Source: JBGTBD01 sp041749475 (GTDB taxonomy: Bacteria > Pseudomonadota > Alphaproteobacteria > Rickettsiales > UBA998). Taken from it: a stretch of DNA of 64,000 nt. The translations under genes and the position numbers were made by a program. The stretch is from assembly GCA_041749475.1 (NCBI GenBank), contig JBGTBD010000002.1, forward strand, positions 58,496 through 122,495, given 5' to 3'. The notes under the pieces are model-generated. The model saw nothing but the letters and a program-made list of their open reading frames with translations. It was not told the origin of the DNA and did no database searches. Shown here piece by piece: positions 18,034-26,314 of this stretch; position 1 is the stretch's first letter, and the number at the start of each line of letters is the position of its first letter.

Positions 18034-19575
18034 TTAATTTTGCCACATCATCCAACGGTCTGCAAAAAGCAGGAATATCAGCAATATAGTAAAGATTATC
18101 AAGAAGCTATTACGATTGCTTTTGCGCTGTAATTCACGCAACGTCTGCGGGGATAAGGAGAAGGTTCCTTGCGATAACACGCTCAATGTGCGGTCGAATT
18201 TATCGAGAACGTCGGGGAGTTGTTGCAGGCGGCTGGCGGTCTCTTTCAGCGTGTGGGCGAGGATGGCGCGCTGGGAAAGATTCTCGCTCGCCCATTTCTG
18301 GATCATCGGTTCGGCCAGTTTCCACATGTTGACTTGCGGGTTCAGCATGCGGCCGACGCCTTCGGACAGCATCATGGTTTTTTGCAACAAGAGGAATTGT
18401 GGCTGCAATTGCATCTCGAAAGTTTCGGACATCTGGAAGAGCTGACCCAGCAATCCGCCGACAGAGATTTCATTCAGCGGTTTATCAAGCAATGGTTTTG
18501 CCACGACGCGGCAGGCTTGGGCGAATTGTTCTTTCGATTTATAATGCGGGACGATGTGCGCTTCGAAATGGATTTCGGCGATGCGTTGGTAATCCTCGAA
18601 CAGGAAACCGCGTAATATCTCGGCGAGGAAGATGCGGTTCTTACGGTCGAGCCTTCCCATGATGCCGAAATCGACGACGGCGATGCGGTTGTCCTCCAGC
18701 ACGAAAATATTTCCGGGGTGGAGGTCAGCGTGGAAAAATCCGTCGCGGAACACTTGATTGAAAAAAGCATTCGCGGCGTATTGGGTGATGAGGGGGAGGT
18801 CGTAGCCACCGCTCATCAGCATCGCGACATCGTTGACGGGGACGCCGTAGATGCGTTCGGAGGTGAGAACATTCTGGCGGGTCAAATGCCAGTAAATTGT
18901 GGGGACGTAGAAACCTTCATCGTTCTTCGTGTTCTGTTTCAGTTCAACCGCGGCGGAAGCTTCATAGCGCAAATCGAGTTCGAAGGCGAGGGCGTCCTCG
19001 AATGTGTGTACCACTTCACGGGGTTTCAATCGACGTGTGCCGGGGAGGCCGCGCTCGGCGAGGCTGGCCAGCCAATAGAATAAATCAATGTCGCGTTGCA
19101 TGATGGCGGCGACGTTGGGGCGGAGAATTTTGACGGCGACTTCTTCGCCTTGCTTGGTGCGCGCGAAGTGGACTTGCGCGATGCTGGCAGCGGCAACGGG
19201 TTCGTCCTCGAACTCGGCGAAGAGTTGCTGCACTGACATGCCGAATGATTGCTCGATAATCGCGCGGGCAATGCGGGAGGGGAAGGGCGGGAGTTTGTCC
19301 TGCAATTCGGAAAGGTCGCGCGCGATATCATCACCGACTAAATCGGAACGGGTGGAGAGGACTTGGCCGAGTTTGATGAAAGAAGGCCCGAGTTCTTTCA
19401 GCGCGTTGGCGAGACGTTTGCCGCGTGGGAGTTTGGTCGGTTTTCTGACCAGCTTGACGACGAAGGTGATAGCGGGGGCGACGCGGGTTTCTTCGAGGCA
19501 GAAGAGCGCATCATGCTTTGCCAACACATACGCGATGCGGCAGAGCTGGATAATATGGCGGATGGCGCGGAACAT
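18034..19575 (-). CDS. ubiB: Ubiquinone biosynthesis kinase-like protein UbiB
   Basis: ABC1/ADCK-type atypical kinase needed for ubiquinone synthesis. The family KxGQ motif appears in LGPSFIKLGQVLSTRSD, followed by AAASIAQVH, EVAVKILRPNV and the DLHPGN/VDFGIMGR catalytic blocks. One hydrophobic segment near the C-terminus (SFLIIFTILLIFLLFA) anchors it to the inner membrane. The ATG at 19575 overlaps the ubiE stop by one base (TGATG) and is preferred over an ATG four codons upstream. Confidence 0.95.
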   Translation of the reverse strand: MFRAIRHIIQLCRIAYVLAKHDALFCLEETRVAPAITFVVKLVRKPTKLPRGKRLANALKELGPSFIKLGQVLSTRSDLVGDDIARDLSELQDKLPPFPSRIARAIIEQSFGMSVQQLFAEFEDEPVAAASIAQVHFARTKQGEEVAVKILRPNVAAIMQRDIDLFYWLASLAERGLPGTRRLKPREVVHTFEDALAFELDLRYEASAAVELKQNTKNDEGFYVPTIYWHLTRQNVLTSERIYGVPVNDVAMLMSGGYDLPLITQYAANAFFNQVFRDGFFHADLHPGNIFVLEDNRIAVVDFGIMGRLDRKNRIFLAEILRGFLFEDYQRIAEIHFEAHIVPHYKSKEQFAQACRVVAKPLLDKPLNEISVGGLLGQLFQMSETFEMQLQPQFLLLQKTMMLSEGVGRMLNPQVNMWKLAEPMIQKWASENLSQRAILAHTLKETASRLQQLPDVLDKFDRTLSVLSQGTFSLSPQTLRELQRKSNRNSFLIIFTILLIFLLFADRWMMWQN

Positions 19576-20333
19576 CAGCTTTTCCACCCTTCATGGATGC
19601 ACACCATGCCACCGGAAAGCGGGGTGCTTTTAGTGCGAGAGAAGCCCGCTTCCTTGATCATGCCTTCGAACGTCATGCGGTCGGGGAATTGGCGGATAGA
19701 TTCGACGAGATATTGGTAGGCGTCGCGATTGCCGGCGACCTTGTCACCGATCAGCGGAATCACCTTGAAGGAATACCAATCATATATTTTATCGAGCGGG
19801 GCGGTGACGGGGTGGCTGAATTCGAGGCAGCAAAAATGCCCGCCAAACTTCAGGACGCGGTGCGCTTCCTTGAGTGCCTTGTCGAGATGGGTGACGTTAC
19901 GGATGCCGAAGGCGATGGTGTAGGCGTCATAAATGCGGTCAGGCAGCGGCAGGCACTCGGCGTTGCCGACGACGAAATCCGCTTGCGCGATGCGGTTCGC
20001 GTCGATGATCTTGGCTTTGCCTTCTGCGAGCATAGCAGGATTGATGTCGGAGACAGTGACCTTGCCGCCGTCTGCTTTCAGGAAGCGTAATGCAATATCC
20101 GCCGTGCCGCCTGCGACATCCAGCAGATGCATGGTAGAGGAGGGGGCGAGATGGTCGATAAAGCGGTCTTTCCACGCGTGGTGAGAGCCAAGGCTCATCA
20201 GGTCGTTCATCAGGTCATAGCGGCTGGCGACGTCGGAGAATACGCCGTTCACCGCGTCCTGCTTCGCTTCTTCCGCGACGGGGCGGAAGCCGAATGACCC
20301 GGCAAAAGCTTTGATTTTTTCCTCGAACGCCAT
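19575..20333 (-). CDS. ubiE: Demethylmenaquinone/demethoxyubiquinol methyltransferase UbiE
   Basis: SAM-dependent C-methyltransferase of quinone synthesis. SAM motif I is LLDVAGGTADIALRF, followed by DINPAMLAEGK and AECLPLPDRIYDAYTIAFGI. The N-terminal FSDVASRYDLMNDLMSLGSH is diagnostic. The ATG at 20333 (MAFEEKIKAF) is preferred over one at 20348. It is the first gene of a ubiE-ubiB operon, divergent from mutM with about 95 bases between start codons. Confidence 0.95.
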   Translation of the reverse strand: MAFEEKIKAFAGSFGFRPVAEEAKQDAVNGVFSDVASRYDLMNDLMSLGSHHAWKDRFIDHLAPSSTMHLLDVAGGTADIALRFLKADGGKVTVSDINPAMLAEGKAKIIDANRIAQADFVVGNAECLPLPDRIYDAYTIAFGIRNVTHLDKALKEAHRVLKFGGHFCCLEFSHPVTAPLDKIYDWYSFKVIPLIGDKVAGNRDAYQYLVESIRQFPDRMTFEGMIKEAGFSRTKSTPLSGGMVCIHEGWKS

Positions 20334-20427
20334 ATATGTCAATGTCACTAGTCAAATGAGTCCCCCTGATAACAGGTTTCCTTTTTTAAACCAAGAGATA
20401 GTCTTTCCTTATCCGAAGAGAGCCGCC

Positions 20428-21282
20428 ATGCCCGAATTGCCCGAAGTCGAGACCGTCCGCCGTGGGCTGGCGCAGGAAATCACCGGGGCGATAATTCTTT
20501 CCGTCCTGTTGAGCAGGAGCGATTTGCGCTTTCCCTTTCCCGAGCGATTCGCGGAACGGTTGAAAGGCGCACGCATTGATAGGGTCGAGCGCCGGGCGAA
20601 ATACCTGCTTTTGCATCTGGATACCAAGCAGGTGTGGCTGGTGCATCTGGGCATGTCCGGACGGTTTCTGGTACGCGCACAGGGCACATATGCACCGCAA
20701 AAGCATGACCATGTGCTGGTGCAGCTGGATAATGGCAAAGAACTGGTATTCAACGATGCGCGGCGTTTTGGATTGATGACGATTGCGGATGTTGCGGATA
20801 TTGCTGCGCACCCATTGTTACGACATTTAGGGCCAGAGCCATTTATGGAGGAGTTCTCACCTGCCTACCTCAAGGCGCAATTGCTGCGCCGATCGGGGCC
20901 GATCAAACCCGTGCTGATGGATCAGAAACTGGTGGTCGGCGTGGGGAACATCTATGCTTCCGAAGCCTTGTTCAGAGCCAAAATACATCCTGCTGCGCCT
21001 GCGAAGGACTGTGCAGCAAAAGCGGCGTCCATCATTAAAGAGATTCGCACAGTGCTAGAGGCGGCGATTATCTCCGGCGGGTCGACACTCAGGAATTACG
21101 CCCGGGAATCGGGGGAGAGTGGCTATTTCCAACATGCATTCCGGGTGTATGGGCGGGATGGGAAGCCGTGTATGACGTGTGGAGCAGAAATTTCCCGTAC
21201 TGTTCAGGCGGGAAGGGCGACATTCTACTGCCCTGCCTGTCAGAAAACCCCGATTAAAACATTGAAAAACAAGATAAAATAA
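20428..21282 (+). CDS. mutM: Formamidopyrimidine-DNA glycosylase
   Basis: Removes 8-oxoguanine and related lesions and nicks the site. The start is fixed by the catalytic proline: MPELPEVETVRRGL at 20428, although the frame is open 39 codons upstream. The helix-two-turn-helix (VGVGNIYASEALF) and the C-terminal C4 zinc finger (CMTCGAEIS...CPACQK) are complete. 284 residues. It is followed by rpsT, as in many alphaproteobacteria. Confidence 0.96.
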   Translation: MPELPEVETVRRGLAQEITGAIILSVLLSRSDLRFPFPERFAERLKGARIDRVERRAKYLLLHLDTKQVWLVHLGMSGRFLVRAQGTYAPQKHDHVLVQLDNGKELVFNDARRFGLMTIADVADIAAHPLLRHLGPEPFMEEFSPAYLKAQLLRRSGPIKPVLMDQKLVVGVGNIYASEALFRAKIHPAAPAKDCAAKAASIIKEIRTVLEAAIISGGSTLRNYARESGESGYFQHAFRVYGRDGKPCMTCGAEISRTVQAGRATFYCPACQKTPIKTLKNKIK

Positions 21283-21352
21283 AAGAAGTGTTATTTTTCT
21301 AATGGTTTAGGTTTGCAAGGCGGATTATTTAATAAAGGGGTGAATTTCTTTG

Positions 21353-21381
21353 TTGACTAGGGGGAGGCGCGCCGCTAACAA
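21353..21381 (+). promoter_or_regulatory. Putative sigma-70 promoter of rpsT
   Basis: TTGACT at 21353-21358 and TAACAA at 21376-21381 are separated by 17 bases. The predicted transcript would carry a leader of roughly 110 bases containing the DnaA box before rpsT. Confidence 0.5.
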
Positions 21382-21445
21382 TACGCCCCTGCCGCTGGTG
21401 GGGATAACTTTTTCGTTTTTCCAAGATTTCAATGGATTGGATGAG

Positions 21446-21454
21446 TTATACACA
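21446..21454 (+). promoter_or_regulatory. DnaA box
   Basis: TTATACACA is a perfect match to the TTATNCACA DnaA recognition sequence. It lies 44 bases before the rpsT start, in an AT-richer gap between mutM and rpsT, 0.8 kb upstream of dnaA. I found no second perfect box in this gap or in the dnaA-dnaN or recF-gyrB gaps. Confidence 0.6.
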
Positions 21455-21497
21455 GTGGCTTTAAAAAATAGTTAGTTAACAAGGATCTGGTTGAACC

Positions 21498-21761
21498 ATG
21501 GCACAACATAAATCGGCAGAAAAAAGACATCGCCAAACCGTCACGCGCACGGAGCAGAACCGTGCACGCGTCGGTGCTATCCGCACTTTCGTGAAGAAGG
21601 CGGAAGCTGCGCTCACCGCAGGCGACAAGAAAACGGCTCAGGATGCAGTCCGCACGGCGGAATCGGCATTGATGAAAGGCGTCAGCAAAGGCGTCCTCAA
21701 GAAGAGCACGGCATCGCGCAAGGTCAGTCGCCTTTCCGCGAAAGTCAAGGCGCTCGCCTAG
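21498..21761 (+). CDS. rpsT: 30S ribosomal protein S20
   Basis: 87 residues, Lys/Arg/Ala-rich and helical, with the typical start MAQHKSAEKRHRQ and the repeated KSALMKG / GVLKKSTASRKVSRL segments that contact 16S rRNA. An AAGGATC ribosome binding site precedes the ATG. The neighbours mutM and dnaA match the usual alphaproteobacterial order. Confidence 0.97.
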   Translation: MAQHKSAEKRHRQTVTRTEQNRARVGAIRTFVKKAEAALTAGDKKTAQDAVRTAESALMKGVSKGVLKKSTASRKVSRLSAKVKALA

Positions 21762-21798
21762 TTCTTTCGTCTACGTTTAGTCCACATTCGTTATTCAT

Positions 21799-21836
21799 GG
21801 CACGCGGGGCTTACGCTCCGTAGCCTTACGTGTGCC
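21799..21836 (+). promoter_or_regulatory. Long imperfect hairpin upstream of the rhodanese-dnaA pair
   Basis: GGCACGCGGGGCTTACG and CGTAGCCTTACGTGTGCC can pair with a small bulge and a CTC loop. No T tract follows, so it is not an obvious terminator. It lies about 35 bases before the rhodanese start and might be a processing or regulatory structure in the leader. Function is not known. Confidence 0.5.
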
Positions 21837-21869
21837 GTTCGCACATCAACATGCAGGGGAAATACCGTG

Positions 21870-22286
21870 ATGCACTATGCGGGTGATATCGTTCCTGAGG
21901 AAGCGTGGCAAGCGATTGCCCGAGACCCTGCGGCACAGCTGGTGGATGTACGCAGCGCCCCGGAATGGCAGTTTATCGGTATGCCTGATTTGGCGGCCTT
22001 GGGTAAAAAAGTCATCGCCCTGTCCTGGCGGCATTATCCGCAGTTTGCTATCAACGGTGATTTCTGCTCGGCTTTACAGAACGTGATTCCCGACAAAGAG
22101 GCGCCCATCTATTTCCTGTGCAAGACGGGGGGGCGATCCTCGGAAGCCGCTACCGCGATGGCGCAACAGGGCTACACAAAATGCTATAATATTCTTAACG
22201 GATTCGAAGGTGACCAGAATATGGAAGGCCAGCGCGGCAAGACCAACGGCTGGAAAGCGTCGCGGATGCCCTGGAGGCAAGCATGA
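21870..22286 (+). CDS. Rhodanese-like domain protein
   Basis: 138 residues forming a single rhodanese domain: LVDVRSAPEWQFIG, then the active-site loop CKTGGRS with Cys84, and NILNGFEGDQN near the end. Members move sulfane sulfur or act as sulfur carriers. The ATG at 21870 is preferred over a GTG immediately before; AGGGGAA lies about ten bases upstream. The stop codon overlaps the dnaA start by four bases (ATGA), so translation of dnaA is probably coupled to this gene. Confidence 0.9.
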   Translation: MHYAGDIVPEEAWQAIARDPAAQLVDVRSAPEWQFIGMPDLAALGKKVIALSWRHYPQFAINGDFCSALQNVIPDKEAPIYFLCKTGGRSSEAATAMAQQGYTKCYNILNGFEGDQNMEGQRGKTNGWKASRMPWRQA

Positions 22287-23707
22287 GCGATACTTCCATC
22301 ACTGCACTTGCCTCGCAATGGGAGGCTATCCTCGAAAAGCTGCGCCAGACGCATGGCGATGCGGTATTTCGTAGCTGGTTGAAGCCCATTACCTGCGGTG
22401 AACTTTCCAATGGCCAGATCGCACTGCTTTGTCCAACGCGTTTCATGCGCGACTGGGTGCAGAATCATTATATGGACTCGATCCGACAATTCTGGACGAG
22501 CGAGAATAGCGGTGTGCTGGGCGTGGAACTCATCGTGCGTCCCGCTGGCTCGCAGGCGCAGGTGATGGCTTCAGAGGAAGCAACGGTCACACACATAGCT
22601 CCTCAACAGAGCGCATTCATACCGCGCAGTAGCGAAACTATCGAGGGCGTTGACGGAATTCCGTCTCTGGAACGTGTCTCCAGCCCGCTTGATTCGCGTT
22701 ATACGTTCGACAATTTCATTGTTGGCAAGCCCAACGAACTGGCATTCGCCGCTGCCAAGCGCGTGGCTGAAACGCCGCATGTGGTCGCGGGCTGTAACCC
22801 GTTGTTTCTTTATGGGGGCGTGGGTTTAGGAAAAACCCATTTGATGCATGCCATCGCCTGGCATATCCGCCGTCATACGCCGGAACGCCGCGTGATCTAT
22901 CTCTCGGCGGAAAAATTCATGTACCAGTTCATCCGCGCCATTCGCTTCAATCAGGCGATCGCGTTCAAGGAACTGTTCCGCTCGGTCGATGTGCTGATGG
23001 TCGACGACGTCCAATTTATATCGGGTAAGGATTCGACGCAGGAAGAATTCTTCCATACGTTCAACGCGCTTGTGGATCAAAATAAGCAGTTGGTGATTTC
23101 AGGCGACCGTTCGCCGTCCGATATCGACGGGCTGGAAGAGCGCATTAAATCCCGTCTTGGCTGGGGGCTGGTCGCTGATATTCATCCGACGAGTTATGAA
23201 CTGCGTCTAGGGATTCTCCAGTCCAAAGTTGAAAATATGCGGCTCAACGTACCGCCCAAGGTGCTGGAATTCCTCGCGATGCGTATTACCTCGAATATTC
23301 GTGAACTCGAAGGGGCGCTCAATCGTGTTACCGCACATGCGACGCTGGTGGGGCGTGAGATTACGCTCGATACCGTTCAGGACTTGCTGCAAGACCTGCT
23401 GCGCGCCAATGACCGCCGCATCAATATCGACGATATCCAGCGCATGGTGGCGGGGCATTATAATATCAAGGTGGCGGACATGCATTCCGCGCGGCGCTCG
23501 GTCGCCATCGCTCGTCCGCGCCAGGTGGCGATGTATCTTTCCAAGCATCTCACCACCAAGAGCCTGCCTGAGATCGGCCGTCGGTTCGGCGGTAAAGACC
23601 ATACGACCGTGATGCACGCCATCAAGCGTATCGACGAACTTTCCTCCCGCGATACGGAATTGAAGGAAGATATAGACCTGCTGACCCGCTCGCTGCAGAA
23701 CCGATAG
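22283..23707 (+). CDS. dnaA: Chromosomal replication initiator protein DnaA
   Basis: AAA+ initiator that binds DnaA boxes and opens the origin. 474 residues: an N-terminal DnaB/DiaA-contact domain (WEAILEKLRQTHGDAVFRSW), a linker of about 70 residues, the ATPase with Walker A GGVGLGKTH and Walker B VDVLMVDDVQF, and a C-terminal DNA-binding domain with the signature RRFGGKDHTTVMHAI. The start overlaps the rhodanese stop (ATGA). dnaN, recF and gyrB follow in the classical order. Confidence 0.98.
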   Translation: MSDTSITALASQWEAILEKLRQTHGDAVFRSWLKPITCGELSNGQIALLCPTRFMRDWVQNHYMDSIRQFWTSENSGVLGVELIVRPAGSQAQVMASEEATVTHIAPQQSAFIPRSSETIEGVDGIPSLERVSSPLDSRYTFDNFIVGKPNELAFAAAKRVAETPHVVAGCNPLFLYGGVGLGKTHLMHAIAWHIRRHTPERRVIYLSAEKFMYQFIRAIRFNQAIAFKELFRSVDVLMVDDVQFISGKDSTQEEFFHTFNALVDQNKQLVISGDRSPSDIDGLEERIKSRLGWGLVADIHPTSYELRLGILQSKVENMRLNVPPKVLEFLAMRITSNIRELEGALNRVTAHATLVGREITLDTVQDLLQDLLRANDRRINIDDIQRMVAGHYNIKVADMHSARRSVAIARPRQVAMYLSKHLTTKSLPEIGRRFGGKDHTTVMHAIKRIDELSSRDTELKEDIDLLTRSLQNR

Positions 23708-23753
23708 TAAAACATCCAGTATAGGATAGTTCTTCTTTCTATTGATTTTTCCG

Positions 23754-23781
23754 TTGTGTCGCTTGCGGCAATTGCTATAGT
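23754..23781 (+). promoter_or_regulatory. Putative dnaN promoter
   Basis: TTGTGT at 23754-23759 and TATAGT at 23776-23781 with a 16-base spacer, in the 100-base gap between dnaA and dnaN. It would start transcription shortly before the CTGGAG ribosome binding site. Confidence 0.4.
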
Positions 23782-23809
23782 CGCCCCATATTCTCTGGAG
23801 TACCATCTT

Positions 23810-24928
23810 ATGCAACTCGCCATCGACCGCGCCCATCTCTTGAAATCGCTGAGCCATGTTCAGTCCGTGGTGGAACGTCGCGGGACGATCCCCATTCTCT
23901 CCAACATCAAGCTGGAAGCCAGTTCCGACCAGTTGGAACTGACGGGAACCGATATGGATGTCGCGGTGCTGGAGAACGTGAAAGCCAAGGTGGAATCCCC
24001 CGGCTCGGTGACGCTGCCCGCTCATATGTTCTATGACATCATCCGCAAATTGCCCGACGGCGCGGAAGTGAAGCTGAAAGAAAAAGCGCAAGGCGCAGGC
24101 GTCACCATCTCCGCCGGCCATACACGCTATTCCCTCTCCACCCTCCCGGTCGATGATTTCCCGGCGATGGCGGAAGGCGAACTCGCTCATTCCTTCGTCC
24201 TCTCCGCGACCGAGTGTCGCGCACTGGTTGAAAAGACACGCTTCGCAATGTCAACGGAAGAGACCCGTTATTATCTGAACGGCGTCTATCTCCATAGCGT
24301 CGATAGCAATGGGACGACGGCGCTGCGCGCTGTGGCCACCGACGGTCACCGACTAGCGCGTCTGGAAGTGGGACTTCCGGCTGGTGCTACGGGGATGCCC
24401 GGTGTCATCATCCCGCGCAAGACCATCGGCGAGCTCAGCAAGTTGCTGGAAGAGGCGATGACGGAAGTGAAGATTTCCCTGTCCGAAACTAAGATCCGTT
24501 TCGTCTGCGGCAACGCCGTCCTCGTCTCCAAATTGATCGACGGAACGTTCCCGGATTATGACCGCGTGATCCCGCAGAATAACGACCGCCTGCTGGAAAT
24601 GGATGCGAAAGCATTCGCTTCTGCCGTAGACCGTGTTGCCGTCATCTCCTCCGACAAGGCGCGCGGCGTGAAGCTGACGCTGGAGCCGGGCAAGATGACG
24701 CTTTCCGCTAGTAGTGCAGAACAAGGCACGGCGCAGGAAGTGCTCGACGTGAATTACAGTTCCGAGAAGATAGAGATCGGTTTCAACGCGCGTTATTTGC
24801 TCGACGTGCTCGGCCAGATCGAAGGCGATATGGTGCAGTTTCTGTTCTCGGAATCGGCTGCTCCGGCACTGATCCGCGACCCGGCAGATGTCGGCGCGCT
24901 CTACGTCGTCATGCCGATGCGCGTGTGA
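23810..24928 (+). CDS. dnaN: DNA polymerase III beta sliding clamp
   Basis: Forms the dimeric ring that holds the polymerase on DNA. 372 residues, with the start MQLAIDRAHLLKSLSHVQSV, the ISAGHTRYSLSTLPVDDFP and LRAVATDGHRLA blocks, and the C-terminal YVVMPMRV that forms the clamp-binding pocket. The frame is open 18 codons upstream, but the ATG at 23810 with CTCTGGAG before it is the family start. It is separated from recF by a palindromic repeat. Confidence 0.97.
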   Translation: MQLAIDRAHLLKSLSHVQSVVERRGTIPILSNIKLEASSDQLELTGTDMDVAVLENVKAKVESPGSVTLPAHMFYDIIRKLPDGAEVKLKEKAQGAGVTISAGHTRYSLSTLPVDDFPAMAEGELAHSFVLSATECRALVEKTRFAMSTEETRYYLNGVYLHSVDSNGTTALRAVATDGHRLARLEVGLPAGATGMPGVIIPRKTIGELSKLLEEAMTEVKISLSETKIRFVCGNAVLVSKLIDGTFPDYDRVIPQNNDRLLEMDAKAFASAVDRVAVISSDKARGVKLTLEPGKMTLSASSAEQGTAQEVLDVNYSSEKIEIGFNARYLLDVLGQIEGDMVQFLFSESAAPALIRDPADVGALYVVMPMRV

Positions 24929-24954
24929 TCGCTGAATACGCATAGCAGCCTTTC

Positions 24955-25054
24955 GTCACTCCCCCGAATTTTATGTAATAAAATTATAGGGGAATCCATT
25001 TTTTCTCTTATGTTCTGGATGGCCCTATAATCGCATTGCGATTCGGGCCATGAC
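24955..25054. repeat. Palindromic repeat, CCCCGAATTTT/ATAGGG family
   Basis: Second copy of the element at 16606-16694, with the same blocks CCCCGAATTTTA, AAAATTATAGGGG, GCCCTATAATCGC and GCGATTCGGG, ending GCCATGAC. It sits between dnaN and recF within an otherwise compact operon. Confidence 0.85.
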
Positions 25055-25069
25055 GAGTAGATTAATGAT

Positions 25070-26191
25070 ATGCAGTCTGATTCCCCAAACCATATTACGC
25101 GTCTAACGCTCCAACAGTTCCGCAACCATGCGGAATATGTGCTGGAGCCGCGTTCCCCCATGATTGCATTGGTAGGGTCGAACGGAGCGGGGAAGACGAA
25201 TATCCTTGAGGCGATCTCCTTGCTTTCCCCGGGAAAGGGACTCCGTAATGCGTCTTATCGCGAGATGCTTTCCCAACGCGGAGCTGAGCAGGCGACGGAA
25301 TGGGTCGTCGCAGCGGAGGTGGCCAAGCAGGGGGATTCCATTCCTCTCGGTACACGATTCATCTCCAGCGCCGGAGAAAAACGTGAACTCCGCGCCGAGG
25401 GCGAAGCGCTAAAACATCAGGCGCAACTGACGCAGTACCTCACTCTCGTCTGGCTGACCCCGGCGATGAGTCATCTGTTCAACGAAGGCGGAACGGCGCG
25501 GCGAAAGTTCCTTGATCGTCTTGTTTACGGGTTCGATACCGAACATGCGTCACGCGTCCATGCGCATGACTACCATGTGCGGGAACGAAATCGATTGCTT
25601 TCCGACATGGCGCGACCCGACCACGTATGGCTTGATACGCTGGAGCAAAAAGTCGCTGAAAGCGCCGTCGCCATCGCCGTTGCACGGCGCGATGCGCTGG
25701 CGCATCTTTCGACTATGCTCGGTATTTCCGGCGGCGCCTTCCCCGCAGCACAGGCGGAGATTCGTGGGTTCGCAGAGAATTTGCTCGCCGAAGACCAATC
25801 CGCGGTAATGGTGGAGGAGGCGATGCGCGAGGCATTGGCATTGAAGCGGGGCGATGATAAGCGCTCCGGTCGCACGTCGCTCGGCGCGCATCGCAGTGAG
25901 TTCATCGTATGGTATGCAGAGAAGGAACGTGAAGCTGCGGAATGTTCTACCGGCGAGCAAAAGGCGCTATTATTCTCCCTTGTCCTCGCCCATGCGCGGG
26001 CGCGTCGGCATTGGCAGGGAACGGCGCCGATTCTGTTACTGGATGAAGTCGTGGCGCACCTTGATGAAGGGCGTCGCGCGGCATTATTTGACGAGCTGCA
26101 AACGGTCGGTGCGCAGGTCTTCATGACCGGAACGGACGCGACGGATTTCGCGGTTTCGGATGCGGTAGAAATTCGCCCTATTTCTGCTTAA
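25070..26191 (+). CDS. recF: DNA replication and repair protein RecF
   Basis: SMC-like ATPase that directs RecOR to gaps. 373 residues. Walker A is GSNGAGKTNILEAI near residue 36. The ABC signature is STGEQKALLFSLVLAHA, followed by Walker B ILLLDEVVAHLDEG. The ATG at 25070 follows the dnaN-recF repeat directly, without a strong ribosome binding site. Confidence 0.96.
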   Translation: MQSDSPNHITRLTLQQFRNHAEYVLEPRSPMIALVGSNGAGKTNILEAISLLSPGKGLRNASYREMLSQRGAEQATEWVVAAEVAKQGDSIPLGTRFISSAGEKRELRAEGEALKHQAQLTQYLTLVWLTPAMSHLFNEGGTARRKFLDRLVYGFDTEHASRVHAHDYHVRERNRLLSDMARPDHVWLDTLEQKVAESAVAIAVARRDALAHLSTMLGISGGAFPAAQAEIRGFAENLLAEDQSAVMVEEAMREALALKRGDDKRSGRTSLGAHRSEFIVWYAEKEREAAECSTGEQKALLFSLVLAHARARRHWQGTAPILLLDEVVAHLDEGRRAALFDELQTVGAQVFMTGTDATDFAVSDAVEIRPISA

Positions 26192-26314
26192 AAATATCGT
26201 TATTTAACAGCATACTATGAAGGGGTAGTTTTGCCTGTTTTTTTATTGGTAAAAACAGTGATTTTCTTTGTGTTATCGGCTGTTTTGGGCTAAAAATCAG
26301 GGGTGAAAAAAACA

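Noticed and set aside
23207..24190. 327-codon minus-strand frame across dnaA and dnaN
   Set aside because: His/Gly-rich mirror translation of two certain genes; spans their boundary.
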